Shown in pieces: positions 6,558-14,263 of a DNA stretch of 26,163 nt (positions within the stretch are counted from its first letter, which is position 1; every line of letters starts with the position of its first letter). The stretch is from contig CAJUNF010000003.1 of assembly GCA_910587775.1 (NCBI GenBank), positions 1-26,163 of the forward strand, read 5' to 3'. A program made the translations under genes and the position numbers. The DNA comes from an uncultured Bacilli bacterium. GTDB taxonomy: Bacteria > Bacillota_I > Bacilli_A > RF39 > UBA660. The notes under the pieces were generated by a model. That model saw only the letters and a list, made by a program, of their open reading frames with translations, ran no database searches and was not told the origin of the DNA.

Positions 6558-8783
6558 ATGAAAAAAGAATTGCTTAGTCCAGCTGGGAATATGGAGTCTT
6601 TAAAAATGGCTGTATATCATGGAGCAGATGCGGTGTATTTAGGGGGAAAGAAATTTGGCGCTAGAGCTTTTGCATCAAACTTTTCAGAAAGTGAAATGTT
6701 ATCCGCTATTTTTTTCTGTCATTTGTATGGAGTAAAAATTTATGTTACAGTTAATACAATGATTTATGAATCAGAGCTTGATGAAGTATTATCTTATATT
6801 GAATTTCTATATCTTAATCATGTTGATGCAGTTATTATGGCTGATATTGGTTTAATGAAACTTTGTCATGAAAAGTATCCTGATTTAGAAATTCATGCTT
6901 CAACACAGGTTCATATTCATAATATTTCACAAATTGAATTTTTAAGAAAATTAGGTGTAAAACGTGTCGTTTTAGCTCGAGAATTATCTTTAGAAGAAAT
7001 AAAGAGATTTCCTGATGATATTGAAATTGAAGTATTTATTCATGGTGCTTTATGTATTTCTTATTCTGGGCAATGTTTATTTTCAAGTTTGTTAATGAAT
7101 CGTAGTGGGAATAGAGGAGAATGCGCTCAAATTTGTAGATTGCCATGGAAGTTATTAAAAAATAATGTACCTTATAAAACAAATGGTGAATTTTTACTAT
7201 CTACAAGAGATTTAAATACATCTTCTCGTTTTAGTGAACTTTTAGATTCTAATATTCAAAGTTTTAAAATAGAAGGAAGAATGAAAAGTCCAGCTTATGT
7301 AGGATTTATGACACAGACTTATCGTAGTTTAATTGATCGGTATTTTTTAAAAGAAAGTATGGAGGTAAGCGAAGAAGATATTAAAAAAGCAGAAACTTTA
7401 TTTGGAAGAGGATTTACAAGTGGTAAGATTTTTCATGCTCAAGATGATGAGTTTATGAATCAAAAAACAAGTAATCATCAAGGAAGCTTTTTGGGAAGTA
7501 TTGAGGTTATAGATAAGAAAAAAATTGGAATTCGACTTGATGATGATTTAAATCAAGAAGATGGTATACGTTTTGTAGAAGAAAACAAGGGAATGATTGT
7601 TAATTTTTTATATCATAAAAATGGTGATCTTATTTCTGGTGCCAAAAATGGAGATCTTATTTTTGTAGATAATAAAGTTGGTATAAGTCATTTTGGTAGT
7701 GTTATGAAAACCCTTGATAAAAAGTTAGAGGAAAGTATTTTAGCAAGATCTGAGAAAAAAGTATTGGTTACAATGAAAGTATTTATATCTTTAAATCATA
7801 TAGAATTTCAAATGAGTGATGGAGTTTTCTCGGTTATTATAAAGGAAGATTGTGTAGAGAAATCAGATCATTGTCCAATTACCAAAGAAGTAGTAAAAAA
7901 GCAATTTAGTAAACTTGGAAATACACCATTTCTTCTTCAAAATATCGAAATATCTTTGGAAGATAATCTTTATATGAATGTGCGTGATATGAATGAGATA
8001 CGAAGAAGAGCAGTTGATGAGTTAATTAAGAAAAGGGTAAATCGTAGTGAGGTAGCTATTAGGAAAGCTCATGAAGAAGAATATTCATATGATGACTCTA
8101 TTTGTATTACAGCAAATGCTATGAGTGAAGAGCATGTTAAAACATTATTAGAACTTGGTGTTTCTAAAATTTATGTTTCTGATTATAAATTAGCTCAAAG
8201 GTATGAAAAAAATGTGATTTATCGCACAAACAGAGTTATGCATTCTACTTATTATGATAGTAAGAAAGTACTTGCTTGTGAAAGTGGAGCACTTTTAGAT
8301 AAAGAAGAAGCTTATTTGGATTATTTTCTTAACATTTCTAACCATGCAACAGAGAAATTTTGGACATCTTGTGGGGTAAAACAAATGTGTTTAACACCAG
8401 AGATTACAGATTATGAATTAGGAGAGTTATTAAAAAAATATCCAAATGGAAATCCTTTTGAATTAATTGTTTATGGACGCTTGGAAGTAATGGTTTTAAA
8501 TCATTGTTTATTACATATGAATGTAAATAAAGAAAAAGTATGTAAAGTTTGTAAAGGAAAAGATTTTTATTCTTTGAAAGATCGAAATGGTAAGATTTAT
8601 CCTCTTCATATGGATGAATTTCATCGTACACACATTATGCATTATAAAAGGTTAAATTTATTACAAAAGATAGAAACTTACTTTCATATGGGAATTCGTA
8701 AATTTCGATTGGAATTTTATGATGAATCGGCAGAAGAGATTAAAAAAATTGTTACTGAATTAAAAAAAAGTTTGCATGTATAA
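6558..8783 (+). CDS. U32 family protein, RlhA/TrhP class (annotated as peptidase/collagenase-like)
   Basis: The N-terminus KKELLSPAGNMESLKMAVYHGADAVYLGG is the U32 TIM-barrel start. The family signature EVFIHGALCISYSGQC lies at 158-173, and cysteines 166, 173, 189 and 193 match the four-Cys set that binds an Fe-S cluster in U32 proteins such as UbiU/UbiV. The 741-residue length means an extra C-terminal part; it holds GRLEVMVLNHCLL and CKVCKGKDFYSLKDRNGK, as in the long form with a DUF3656 region. Characterised relatives hydroxylate RNA (RlhA on 23S rRNA C2501; TrhP for tRNA U34 hydroxylation), using prephenate; the peptidase name is historical. GGTGA precedes the ATG by six bases. The gene is divergent from the two-gene module and is closed by a terminator. 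Which RNA is modified cannot be read from the sequence. Confidence 0.85.
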   Translation: MKKELLSPAGNMESLKMAVYHGADAVYLGGKKFGARAFASNFSESEMLSAIFFCHLYGVKIYVTVNTMIYESELDEVLSYIEFLYLNHVDAVIMADIGLMKLCHEKYPDLEIHASTQVHIHNISQIEFLRKLGVKRVVLARELSLEEIKRFPDDIEIEVFIHGALCISYSGQCLFSSLLMNRSGNRGECAQICRLPWKLLKNNVPYKTNGEFLLSTRDLNTSSRFSELLDSNIQSFKIEGRMKSPAYVGFMTQTYRSLIDRYFLKESMEVSEEDIKKAETLFGRGFTSGKIFHAQDDEFMNQKTSNHQGSFLGSIEVIDKKKIGIRLDDDLNQEDGIRFVEENKGMIVNFLYHKNGDLISGAKNGDLIFVDNKVGISHFGSVMKTLDKKLEESILARSEKKVLVTMKVFISLNHIEFQMSDGVFSVIIKEDCVEKSDHCPITKEVVKKQFSKLGNTPFLLQNIEISLEDNLYMNVRDMNEIRRRAVDELIKKRVNRSEVAIRKAHEEEYSYDDSICITANAMSEEHVKTLLELGVSKIYVSDYKLAQRYEKNVIYRTNRVMHSTYYDSKKVLACESGALLDKEEAYLDYFLNISNHATEKFWTSCGVKQMCLTPEITDYELGELLKKYPNGNPFELIVYGRLEVMVLNHCLLHMNVNKEKVCKVCKGKDFYSLKDRNGKIYPLHMDEFHRTHIMHYKRLNLLQKIETYFHMGIRKFRLEFYDESAEEIKKIVTELKKSLHV

Positions 8784-8809
8784 AATGTTAATTTTGTGTC
8801 AATACTAAG

Positions 8810-8834
8810 AAAGAATGTAAACCATTCTTTTTTT
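8810..8834 (+). terminator. Rho-independent terminator after the U32 gene
   Basis: Perfect 8-bp stem AAAGAATG / CATTCTTT with a 5-nt loop, followed by four more T. Confidence 0.75.
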
Positions 8835-8837
8835 CAA

Positions 8838-8846
8838 TGCTATAAT
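8838..8846 (+). promoter_or_regulatory. Extended -10 promoter for deoD
   Basis: TGCTATAAT directly follows the U32 terminator and precedes the AGGGAGGG ribosome site; the -35 position falls inside the terminator and is not consensus. Confidence 0.55.
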
Positions 8847-8868
8847 TATCCTAGGGAGGGATGTATAA

Positions 8869-9612
8869 ATGAAACCACCTGTTGTTATGGACCATATTAA
8901 GTCGGCACATATTAACTGTACCAAAGAAGATTTAGCATCTTCTGTGATTATGCCTGGTGATCCACTACGAGCAAAGTACATTGCTGAGAAGTATTTAAGC
9001 GATGTAAAACTAGTTAGTAGTGCACGTAATATGTATGCTTATACTGGTACTTATAAAGGAAAAAGGGTTAGTGTGATGGGATCTGGCATGGGAATGCCTT
9101 CTATGAGTATTTATGCTTTTGAATTATTTTATTTCTTTGGAGTAGAACGAATTATTCGTGTGGGAACATGCGGAGGTTTACTAGAAGAAATGAATGTCCC
9201 AGATATTATTTTAGCGACAGAGAGTTATAATGAAGGAAATTTTGCTTATTCTTATAATGGAGATCCAACGCATTTTGCGTATCCAAGTAAAAGTTTAAAT
9301 GAAACAATTCAATCTGTTGCACAAGAAAAGGGTAAAAAATTATTTTTAGGTACCGTAATGACTACAGAACAATTTGGGTTTTATTCTGATAATGAACATG
9401 TGCTTGCGCGTGTTCCTAGTGATACGCAAATTATTGGAGAAGAAATGGAATCATTTGCACTTTTCCATATTGCTTCTAGTTTTCAAAAAGAAGCTGCCTG
9501 TCTTTTAACAGTAGTCGATTCAAAGTTTAAAGACACTTTTATGAGTATTGAAGAAAGAGAGCGCTCTTTAGATGAAATGATTGTAATTGCATTAGAAGCA
9601 ACATTACGATAA
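8869..9612 (+). CDS. deoD: Purine-nucleoside phosphorylase, DeoD type
   Basis: This 247-residue cytoplasmic enzyme cleaves purine (deoxy)nucleosides with phosphate into base and (deoxy)ribose 1-phosphate for salvage. The PNP/UDP phosphorylase fold is shown by GDPLRAK (30-36, phosphate-binding Arg), GSGMGMPS (71-78), RVGTCGG (97-103), EEMES (191-195, ribose-binding Glu/Met) and the base-binding Asp at VVDS (Asp217). Order and length match hexameric DeoD of Firmicutes. An internal ATG at codon 7 would also fit the family's usual start, but the AGGGAGGG site is well placed for 8869. The gene has its own promoter and terminator, so it appears monocistronic. Confidence 0.93.
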   Translation: MKPPVVMDHIKSAHINCTKEDLASSVIMPGDPLRAKYIAEKYLSDVKLVSSARNMYAYTGTYKGKRVSVMGSGMGMPSMSIYAFELFYFFGVERIIRVGTCGGLLEEMNVPDIILATESYNEGNFAYSYNGDPTHFAYPSKSLNETIQSVAQEKGKKLFLGTVMTTEQFGFYSDNEHVLARVPSDTQIIGEEMESFALFHIASSFQKEAACLLTVVDSKFKDTFMSIEERERSLDEMIVIALEATLR

Positions 9613-9654
9613 ATGTAATCATTTATCAAAGCGAGAAATCGCTTCTTTTTTTTT
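9608..9654 (+). terminator. Terminator after deoD, with a second small stem-loop
   Basis: Stem AAGCGA (9629-9634), loop GAAA, TCGCTT (9639-9644), then CTTTTTTTTT. Just upstream is another perfect stem, GATAAATG/CATTTATC (9608-9627, 4-nt loop), overlapping the deoD stop codon. Confidence 0.85.
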
Positions 9655-9677
9655 GAAAAAATATATAAAAAAAGAAT

Positions 9678-11036
9678 TTATTTATTTAGCTTTTCTACTA
9701 AAGTAATAAATTCTTCTTTGATTTGGTTTAAAAACTCTTGTGTTTTTGCTTCAAAGCGAAGGGTAATATTAGGTCCTGTATTACTTGCTCTAATTAATGC
9801 CCATCCCTCATCCCAACTTATGCGAGCACCATCAATAAAGTTTGCATTGTAGTGTTTATCTTTTACGTATTGTTTTACTGATTCTACTATTTCAAATTTT
9901 CTTTCATTGGAACTTGGAATTTTTATTTCTGGTGTTTGTATGTAGTTTTCGATTCCTTTTAGTAATTCAGAAAAGTTTTTTTCTGTTTTAGATAGAATTT
10001 CTAAAAATCTTAATCCATCATAAATTCCGCTGCAAACTTCTGGTCCGCGATCATTAAAGAAGATATGTCCAGATAATTCTCCTCCAAGGGGAATATTTTT
10101 AATTTTTGTTGTAGCTTCTGTGTAACTTGTTCCAGTTCGTTCCATATAAGGTGAACCACCAAGTTTTATAATCTCATCTTCTAGCGCTTTGGTACATTTT
10201 ACATCGTATAAAAAACTAGGATTGGTTACTGTATGAATTAATGCTCGTACTCCAATAATTAAAAGTTTATCAGCTTCGATAAATTTTCCTTGTTCATCAA
10301 TTACTCCAACACGGTCTCCATCTCCGTCATAAGCGATACCAATATCAGCATGAGTTTCTAATACTTTTTCTTTTAACATTTTTAAGTTGTCTTCTACCGC
10401 AGGATCTGGATGATGATTTGGGAAAGTTCCATCATTTTCATTACAAATGTAAGTGACACTTAAGTTTGGAAATAAATCATGACAAGCTTTAGCGATAGTT
10501 GTTGTTACACCATTTCCAGGATCAACCACTACTTTTAGAGGTCTACTACCCATGTCTATATTGTCTTTTATATATTTTAAATAATCATCACGAACACTCC
10601 TTTTTTCGTGTATTCCACTACCAGATAAAAAGTTATTTTTTAAAGTATAATCTTTAAAATCATATATCATTTTTCCTCTTGCGTTAGCAAGGTCATCAAA
10701 TGAAAATTTAAAACCATTATCATCTTTTGGATTATGACTTGCAGTTACCATAATTCCAAAAGCTTTGTTTAAGTATCTTGTGTAATAATGCATGGGAGTA
10801 GTTACAAGTCCGTAGTCGATAACATTGCAACCACTTTCTAAGATACCTTGAATCAATGCTTCATAAAGACTAGGAGAAGATATTCTATTATCATGACCTA
10901 CTACACATTTGGTTTTATCAAATATTTCTCTTATGTAGGAACCATAGCTTCTTCCTATTATGTATGCGGTTTGTTCATTTATTTCGTTTGGATAAGACGC
11001 ACGAATGTCATATTCTTTAAATATTGATGTATTCAT
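9678..11036 (-). CDS. Phosphomannomutase/phosphoglucomutase (alpha-D-phosphohexomutase)
   Basis: The 452 residues carry all four phosphohexomutase signatures in order: the phosphoserine loop MVTASHNP (Ser100), the Mg-binding loop DGDGDR (237-242), the sugar-binding loop GGELSGH (318-324), and the phosphate-binding loop RASNTGPN near residue 416. The start NTSIFKEYDIR is typical of the PMM/PGM (ManB/AlgC) branch rather than GlmM. It interconverts hexose 6- and 1-phosphates for cell-surface glycans or glycogen. AAGGA precedes the ATG by three bases. The gene converges with deoD. Whether mannose or glucose phosphate is preferred cannot be decided here, so no symbol is given. Confidence 0.92.
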   Translation of the reverse strand: MNTSIFKEYDIRASYPNEINEQTAYIIGRSYGSYIREIFDKTKCVVGHDNRISSPSLYEALIQGILESGCNVIDYGLVTTPMHYYTRYLNKAFGIMVTASHNPKDDNGFKFSFDDLANARGKMIYDFKDYTLKNNFLSGSGIHEKRSVRDDYLKYIKDNIDMGSRPLKVVVDPGNGVTTTIAKACHDLFPNLSVTYICNENDGTFPNHHPDPAVEDNLKMLKEKVLETHADIGIAYDGDGDRVGVIDEQGKFIEADKLLIIGVRALIHTVTNPSFLYDVKCTKALEDEIIKLGGSPYMERTGTSYTEATTKIKNIPLGGELSGHIFFNDRGPEVCSGIYDGLRFLEILSKTEKNFSELLKGIENYIQTPEIKIPSSNERKFEIVESVKQYVKDKHYNANFIDGARISWDEGWALIRASNTGPNITLRFEAKTQEFLNQIKEEFITLVEKLNK

Positions 11037-11057
11037 ATTTCCTTCTTTCTATTCATT

Positions 11058-11066
11058 ATTTTAACA
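11058..11066 (-). promoter_or_regulatory. Extended -10 promoter candidate for the phosphohexomutase gene
   Basis: On the minus strand TGTTAAAAT, the same extended -10 as at 2196, lies about 22 bases before the start codon. No -35 is visible. An alternative TATAAT on the minus strand is at 11096-11091. Confidence 0.3.
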
Positions 11067-11169
11067 TATTAATCTTTAAAAATTATGTATATTATATTTA
11101 TTTGACAGTCTTTTTCTTTGTTCTTTTTTTTAAAAATGAATCATAGATATGAGTAGAGAGGGTGAGAAT

Positions 11170-11922
11170 ATGAAAAGTATAATTCCTTATAAGAAAGAAA
11201 TATCTTTTGGGTCTAAAATTGCAGAAATTACTAGTATGTCTTTGGAACATGAGATAGAAATTAATAGAGAAGAGGTACATGGAAATTTTATTATTTCTGG
11301 AGATTATAAAAGTCATGAGGTGAGTGTCAATAGAGAACCATTTTTATATAAATTACCATTTTCTATTGAACTTACGGATCATATTGATTTAGATTCATTA
11401 GAATTTGAAATTACAGATTTTTCTTATGATATTTTAAATGATGATACGGTTGAGGTAAGTATTGAATTTTCTATTTCAGCTTCAGAAAAAGAAGATGTTT
11501 CAGAAGTAGAAATAAGCGAAGTAGTAGAAGATAAAAAAGAAGATGAGATAGTAGTAGAAAATGATGAAGATCTAACAAGACTTATTGAAACTCCAGAAGA
11601 GGAATTTGAACTAACACAAGTGCTTGTTTCAAGCAATGAAGTAAAAGAAATTGATGAGAGTGAGGATAGAAAAAAAGTTATGGTTACAGAAGAAATAGTA
11701 AAAAAAGAAGATTTAAAAGAAACAGAAGAGACTATTATAGAAAATGTAAATCCAATGGATGATAGTTTTGCAACCTATCATATTCATATTGTAAATTCTG
11801 GGGAAACAGTGGAAACGATTTGTACAATGTATCATTCTAATTTAGGATTACTTAGTGATTATAATGATATGAGTCAAGTGACAGTAGGGGATAAAATTAT
11901 TATTCCAAAAGAAGATGAATAG
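11170..11922 (+). CDS. spoVID: SpoVID-like spore coat morphogenetic protein with C-terminal LysM
   Basis: The 250-residue product has three parts: an N-terminal beta-rich domain (1-105; KSIIPYKKEISFGSKIAEI, then repeated strand patterns such as FEITDFSYDIL) resembling the SpoVID N-terminal domain, a very acidic linker (about 110-200), and a LysM domain (203-250, YHIHIVNSGETVETICTMY ... VTVGDKIIIP) near the C-terminus. In Bacillus subtilis SpoVID drives coat encasement around the spore. The frame also has an ATG at 11149, but GAGAGGGTGAG lies just before ATG 11170, so I choose the latter. The next gene is YsxE-like and overlaps by 8 bp, exactly the spoVID-ysxE pairing of B. subtilis, which strengthens the call. 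It is much shorter than B. subtilis SpoVID (about 575 aa). Mother-cell control is expected but I see no clear sigma-E promoter. Confidence 0.75.
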   Translation: MKSIIPYKKEISFGSKIAEITSMSLEHEIEINREEVHGNFIISGDYKSHEVSVNREPFLYKLPFSIELTDHIDLDSLEFEITDFSYDILNDDTVEVSIEFSISASEKEDVSEVEISEVVEDKKEDEIVVENDEDLTRLIETPEEEFELTQVLVSSNEVKEIDESEDRKKVMVTEEIVKKEDLKETEETIIENVNPMDDSFATYHIHIVNSGETVETICTMYHSNLGLLSDYNDMSQVTVGDKIIIPKEDE

Positions 11923-12805
11923 ATCTTTAGATGTTTTAAAAGAATTATATAAACCTTATCGTTATACGTTTCGAGGAAAAGCAACTATTTTAGAAACAAC
12001 AAGTGGATCAGTTGTTGTAAAGCCAAAAGAAAATGATATTACGAAAGTGTACCGTTATTTACAAAGCAGAAGTTTTTTGAATTATCCTAAATTAATTGAT
12101 TATAGTAGGGAAGATGTTAATGTTTTTGCTTATGTAGATGATATTTCTATGCCAGTGGAGCAAAAAGCTCAAGATTTAATTTTGACACTTGCGTCTTTGC
12201 ATCAAAAAACGGCTTATTTTAAAACGGTAAGCCTTGATAATTATCAGGAAATCTATGAAAGTATAGATTCTAATATTTTATATTATCAGCAATATTATAA
12301 TCATATGTTTGATGAAATTTTCAAAGTTGTTTATCAATCACCTAGTCAATATCTTTTTATGAGAAACTGTTCTAAGATTTTGGCAAGTTTAGATTTTGCA
12401 AAAAAGGAACTTGATGAGTGGTTTGAACTTGTTAAAAAAGAAGAGAAGCAACGTGTTTGTTTTATTCATAATAATATATGTTTGGATCATTATTTAAAGA
12501 GTGATCAAGATTATTTTATTAGTTGGGAAAAAAGTAAAATTGATAGTCCTGTTTTAGATCTTGTCCATTTTTATCAAAAAGATTATTTTGAAGTAGAATT
12601 TTCTTCTTTGTTTAAAAAATATCAAGAAAAGTTCCCTTTATTAGAAGCAGAGAAAAAATTGTTTTTTATCTTAGTTTCTTTACCACGTAAAATTGTGAAG
12701 CATGAACAAGAATTTCAAAACTGTAAAATGGTAAGAGAATGTTTGGATTATTTATTTAAAACAGAATCATTAGTAAGGCCATACTATGCGGTAGAGCAAG
12801 AATAA
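11915..12805 (+). CDS. ysxE: YsxE/CotS-family spore coat kinase-like protein
   Basis: The 296 residues have the aminoglycoside-phosphotransferase-like kinase layout used by CotS, CotI and YsxE: an N-lobe with VVVKPKEND, a helix with LASLHQKTAYF, and a C-lobe with CFIHNNICLDHYL (183-195) followed by FISWEKSKIDSPVLDLVHFY. In active members the loop reads H-x-D and the metal-binding motif D-W-D/E; here it is H185-N-N187 and S203-W-E, so both catalytic Asp positions look replaced and the protein may be a pseudokinase. It starts inside the end of the SpoVID-like gene (8-bp overlap), so they are co-translated. Probable role: a coat component of the forming spore. Confidence 0.75.
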   Translation: MNRSLDVLKELYKPYRYTFRGKATILETTSGSVVVKPKENDITKVYRYLQSRSFLNYPKLIDYSREDVNVFAYVDDISMPVEQKAQDLILTLASLHQKTAYFKTVSLDNYQEIYESIDSNILYYQQYYNHMFDEIFKVVYQSPSQYLFMRNCSKILASLDFAKKELDEWFELVKKEEKQRVCFIHNNICLDHYLKSDQDYFISWEKSKIDSPVLDLVHFYQKDYFEVEFSSLFKKYQEKFPLLEAEKKLFFILVSLPRKIVKHEQEFQNCKMVRECLDYLFKTESLVRPYYAVEQE

Positions 12806-12970
12806 TAAAATCGTTATTTCGATGAATAAAATAAAAATGTTAAATCGAAATGGTAAAATTAATGTAATTAAAACTTGATAAAATATTAAACAACTAAGGA
12901 TCAAAATGGCAAATATAGTAAAGAAGCCGTTTGGTCCTCTTTTGCATGGTCTATTACAATTTGGTTGCAT
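12770..12970 (-). CDS. Small two-helix membrane protein, hypothetical
   Basis: The 66-residue ORF begins QPNCNRPCKRGPNGFF and continues as two hydrophobic segments (about 15-38 and 43-62), ending RIVWPY. A strong ribosome site AGGTGA lies five bases before ATG 12970; GTG and ATG codons just upstream in frame are less well placed. Its 3' end is antisense to the last 36 bp of the YsxE-like gene. It fills an otherwise empty gap of about 280 bp. Not recognised; the Cys/Pro-rich start plus a hairpin of helices suggests a small membrane peptide. Low-GC DNA easily gives hydrophobic ORFs, so this stays tentative. Confidence 0.45.
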   Translation of the reverse strand: MQPNCNRPCKRGPNGFFTIFAILILSCLIFYQVLITLILPFRFNIFILFIEITILLFLLYRIVWPY

Positions 12971-13034
12971 TTTCATCACCTGTTATATCTTATGATTTTA
13001 AATAAAAAAGGTATGGGTGTTTTTTAATTTAGAT

Positions 13035-13063
13035 TTGAAAAAAAAAGATCTTTCTTTTATAAT
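13035..13063 (+). promoter_or_regulatory. Sigma-A-like promoter of the pseudopilin pair
   Basis: TTGAAA (13035-13040), 17-bp spacer, TATAAT (13058-13063), 20 bases before the ATG, with AAGGA between. Confidence 0.75.
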
Positions 13064-13082
13064 AAAATAAAGGAAGAATAAT

Positions 13083-13670
13083 ATGAAGAATCAAAAGGGT
13101 TTTGTTTTTATTGAAACAATTATTGTTGTAGCAATTTTAATTACTTCTTTATTGTATTTATATTCGACTTATATTTCATTATCTAATAGTGAAAAAAGTC
13201 GTCTTTTATATGATGATGTTAGTTATTTATATCGTACCTTTTATGTAAAAAAATATTTTAGCAGTCAACGACTTGATCGAGTGATTGGAAATTTAAGTGA
13301 TGATGATGCGAGTGATAATGTAAATTTCTTGATATCATTTGGATGTGGAAATGATGATTTATTTGATGATGTTTCTAAAGAGGGCGGATTTTGTGAGTTA
13401 ATGAGTCAGGAACTTCATATTTCTAATCTTTATGTGACTTATAGTGATTTATCACGTCTTCAAACTTGTACAAATTCGACAGGACTTTGTTCTATTTTTT
13501 CACGAATTAATTCTAGTTTAGGAACCTATTTAAGAACTATTGGTGGAAAAGGCGAGGAAGGATATCGAATTATTGTAGAGTATCGTGAAGATGGAAAAGG
13601 AAATGGTTGCAAAGATGAAGAACATTGTAAATATTATTTTTCTACTTTGAGAGTGGGAAGTGAGTTATGA
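13083..13670 (+). CDS. Type IV prepilin-like (pseudopilin) protein
   Basis: The N-terminus KNQKG/FVFIETIIVVAILI is a class III signal: short positive leader ending in Gly, Phe+1, Glu+5, then a hydrophobic helix. Such proteins are cut and N-methylated by a prepilin peptidase and assembled on the outer face of the membrane. The rest (about 165 residues) is exported and carries several Cys (FGCGND, GGFCEL, LQTCTNSTGLCS, GCKDEEHC) that could form disulfides. It is too long for a ComGC-like major pseudopilin and looks like a minor pilin. Own promoter; it overlaps the next pilin-like gene by ATGA. No ATPase, platform protein or peptidase gene is in the window, so competence, adhesion or secretion cannot be told apart. 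Confidence 0.75.
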   Translation: MKNQKGFVFIETIIVVAILITSLLYLYSTYISLSNSEKSRLLYDDVSYLYRTFYVKKYFSSQRLDRVIGNLSDDDASDNVNFLISFGCGNDDLFDDVSKEGGFCELMSQELHISNLYVTYSDLSRLQTCTNSTGLCSIFSRINSSLGTYLRTIGGKGEEGYRIIVEYREDGKGNGCKDEEHCKYYFSTLRVGSEL

Positions 13671-14263
13671 TGAACAAGCGCGGAATAACTTTAATTGAAT
13701 TTATTGTAAGTATTGCTCTTGTGGCTATTGTAATGATTTTTCTTTTTAATTTGTTAGTAGATATTCAATATACAAGTAAAAATGGAACTTTTGCAAGTGA
13801 TAATCAACTGAATCGAGCAAGTATTGTAAGAACAATTATGGATGATTTTACAACACTTGGATTAGTTGGACTTACTGATTCTAGTACGTTTGATGAATTA
13901 CGTTTAACATTTCAGTTTCAAGATGGTAGTAATAAAACATTGAGTGTAAGTGAAAAATCAGTGTTATATCATGATGAGAGATGGAGTATGAAAGCACGTA
14001 ATAATCGTACGAATTATCAAAAGCGTTGTGTGATTTATCATTTTGAAAATGCTACATGTTGTACTGGTTCTTCTTGTCAAGCTAATTCTTGTTCTGATTA
14101 TTTTTATGTACATATAAGAATTCCTGTAGTAATCGGAGAAGCAGATGAAAATTCTGTTGATGATATTGAACTTTTTTATGTAGGAAAAAGTAGTGATATT
14201 AATGAAAACAGTTTTCCTTCTAAATCTTTTTTAGGATATGAAAGCAATACGTGTGCTATATAA
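13667..14263 (+). CDS. Type IV prepilin-like (pseudopilin) protein
   Basis: The leader MNKRG/ITLIEFIVSIALVAIVMIF has the Gly/Ile cut, Glu+5 and the helix of type IV pilins, and the ITLIEF core is classic. About 165 exported residues follow, with a Cys-rich stretch (KRCVIYHF, ATCCTGSSCQ, NSCSDYF) and a final Cys. The first ATG overlaps the preceding stop (ATGATG gives two equivalent starts), so the pair is translationally coupled and probably forms parts of one filament tip, like minor pilins of the ComGD-F type. The 3' end overlaps the convergent ylbJ gene by 33 bp. Confidence 0.78.
   Translation: MMNKRGITLIEFIVSIALVAIVMIFLFNLLVDIQYTSKNGTFASDNQLNRASIVRTIMDDFTTLGLVGLTDSSTFDELRLTFQFQDGSNKTLSVSEKSVLYHDERWSMKARNNRTNYQKRCVIYHFENATCCTGSSCQANSCSDYFYVHIRIPVVIGEADENSVDDIELFYVGKSSDINENSFPSKSFLGYESNTCAI

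Noticed and set aside
8404..8631. Minus-strand ORF inside the U32 gene
   Set aside because: Antisense to the conserved C-terminal U32 region; no ribosome site or recognisable sequence.
11102..11107. TTGACA as -35 for the SpoVID-like gene
   Set aside because: The following 17-18 bp lead into a T tract with no -10; a sigma-E-type promoter could not be fitted either.
11149..11169. Upstream ATG start for the SpoVID-like gene
   Set aside because: The codons after it form the ribosome site GAGAGGGTGAG of the better start at 11170.
12816..12851. ATTTCGAT / ATCGAAAT inverted repeat
   Set aside because: Short arms, 20-nt loop, no U tract; lies within the possible small membrane ORF and fits neither a terminator nor a clear operator.
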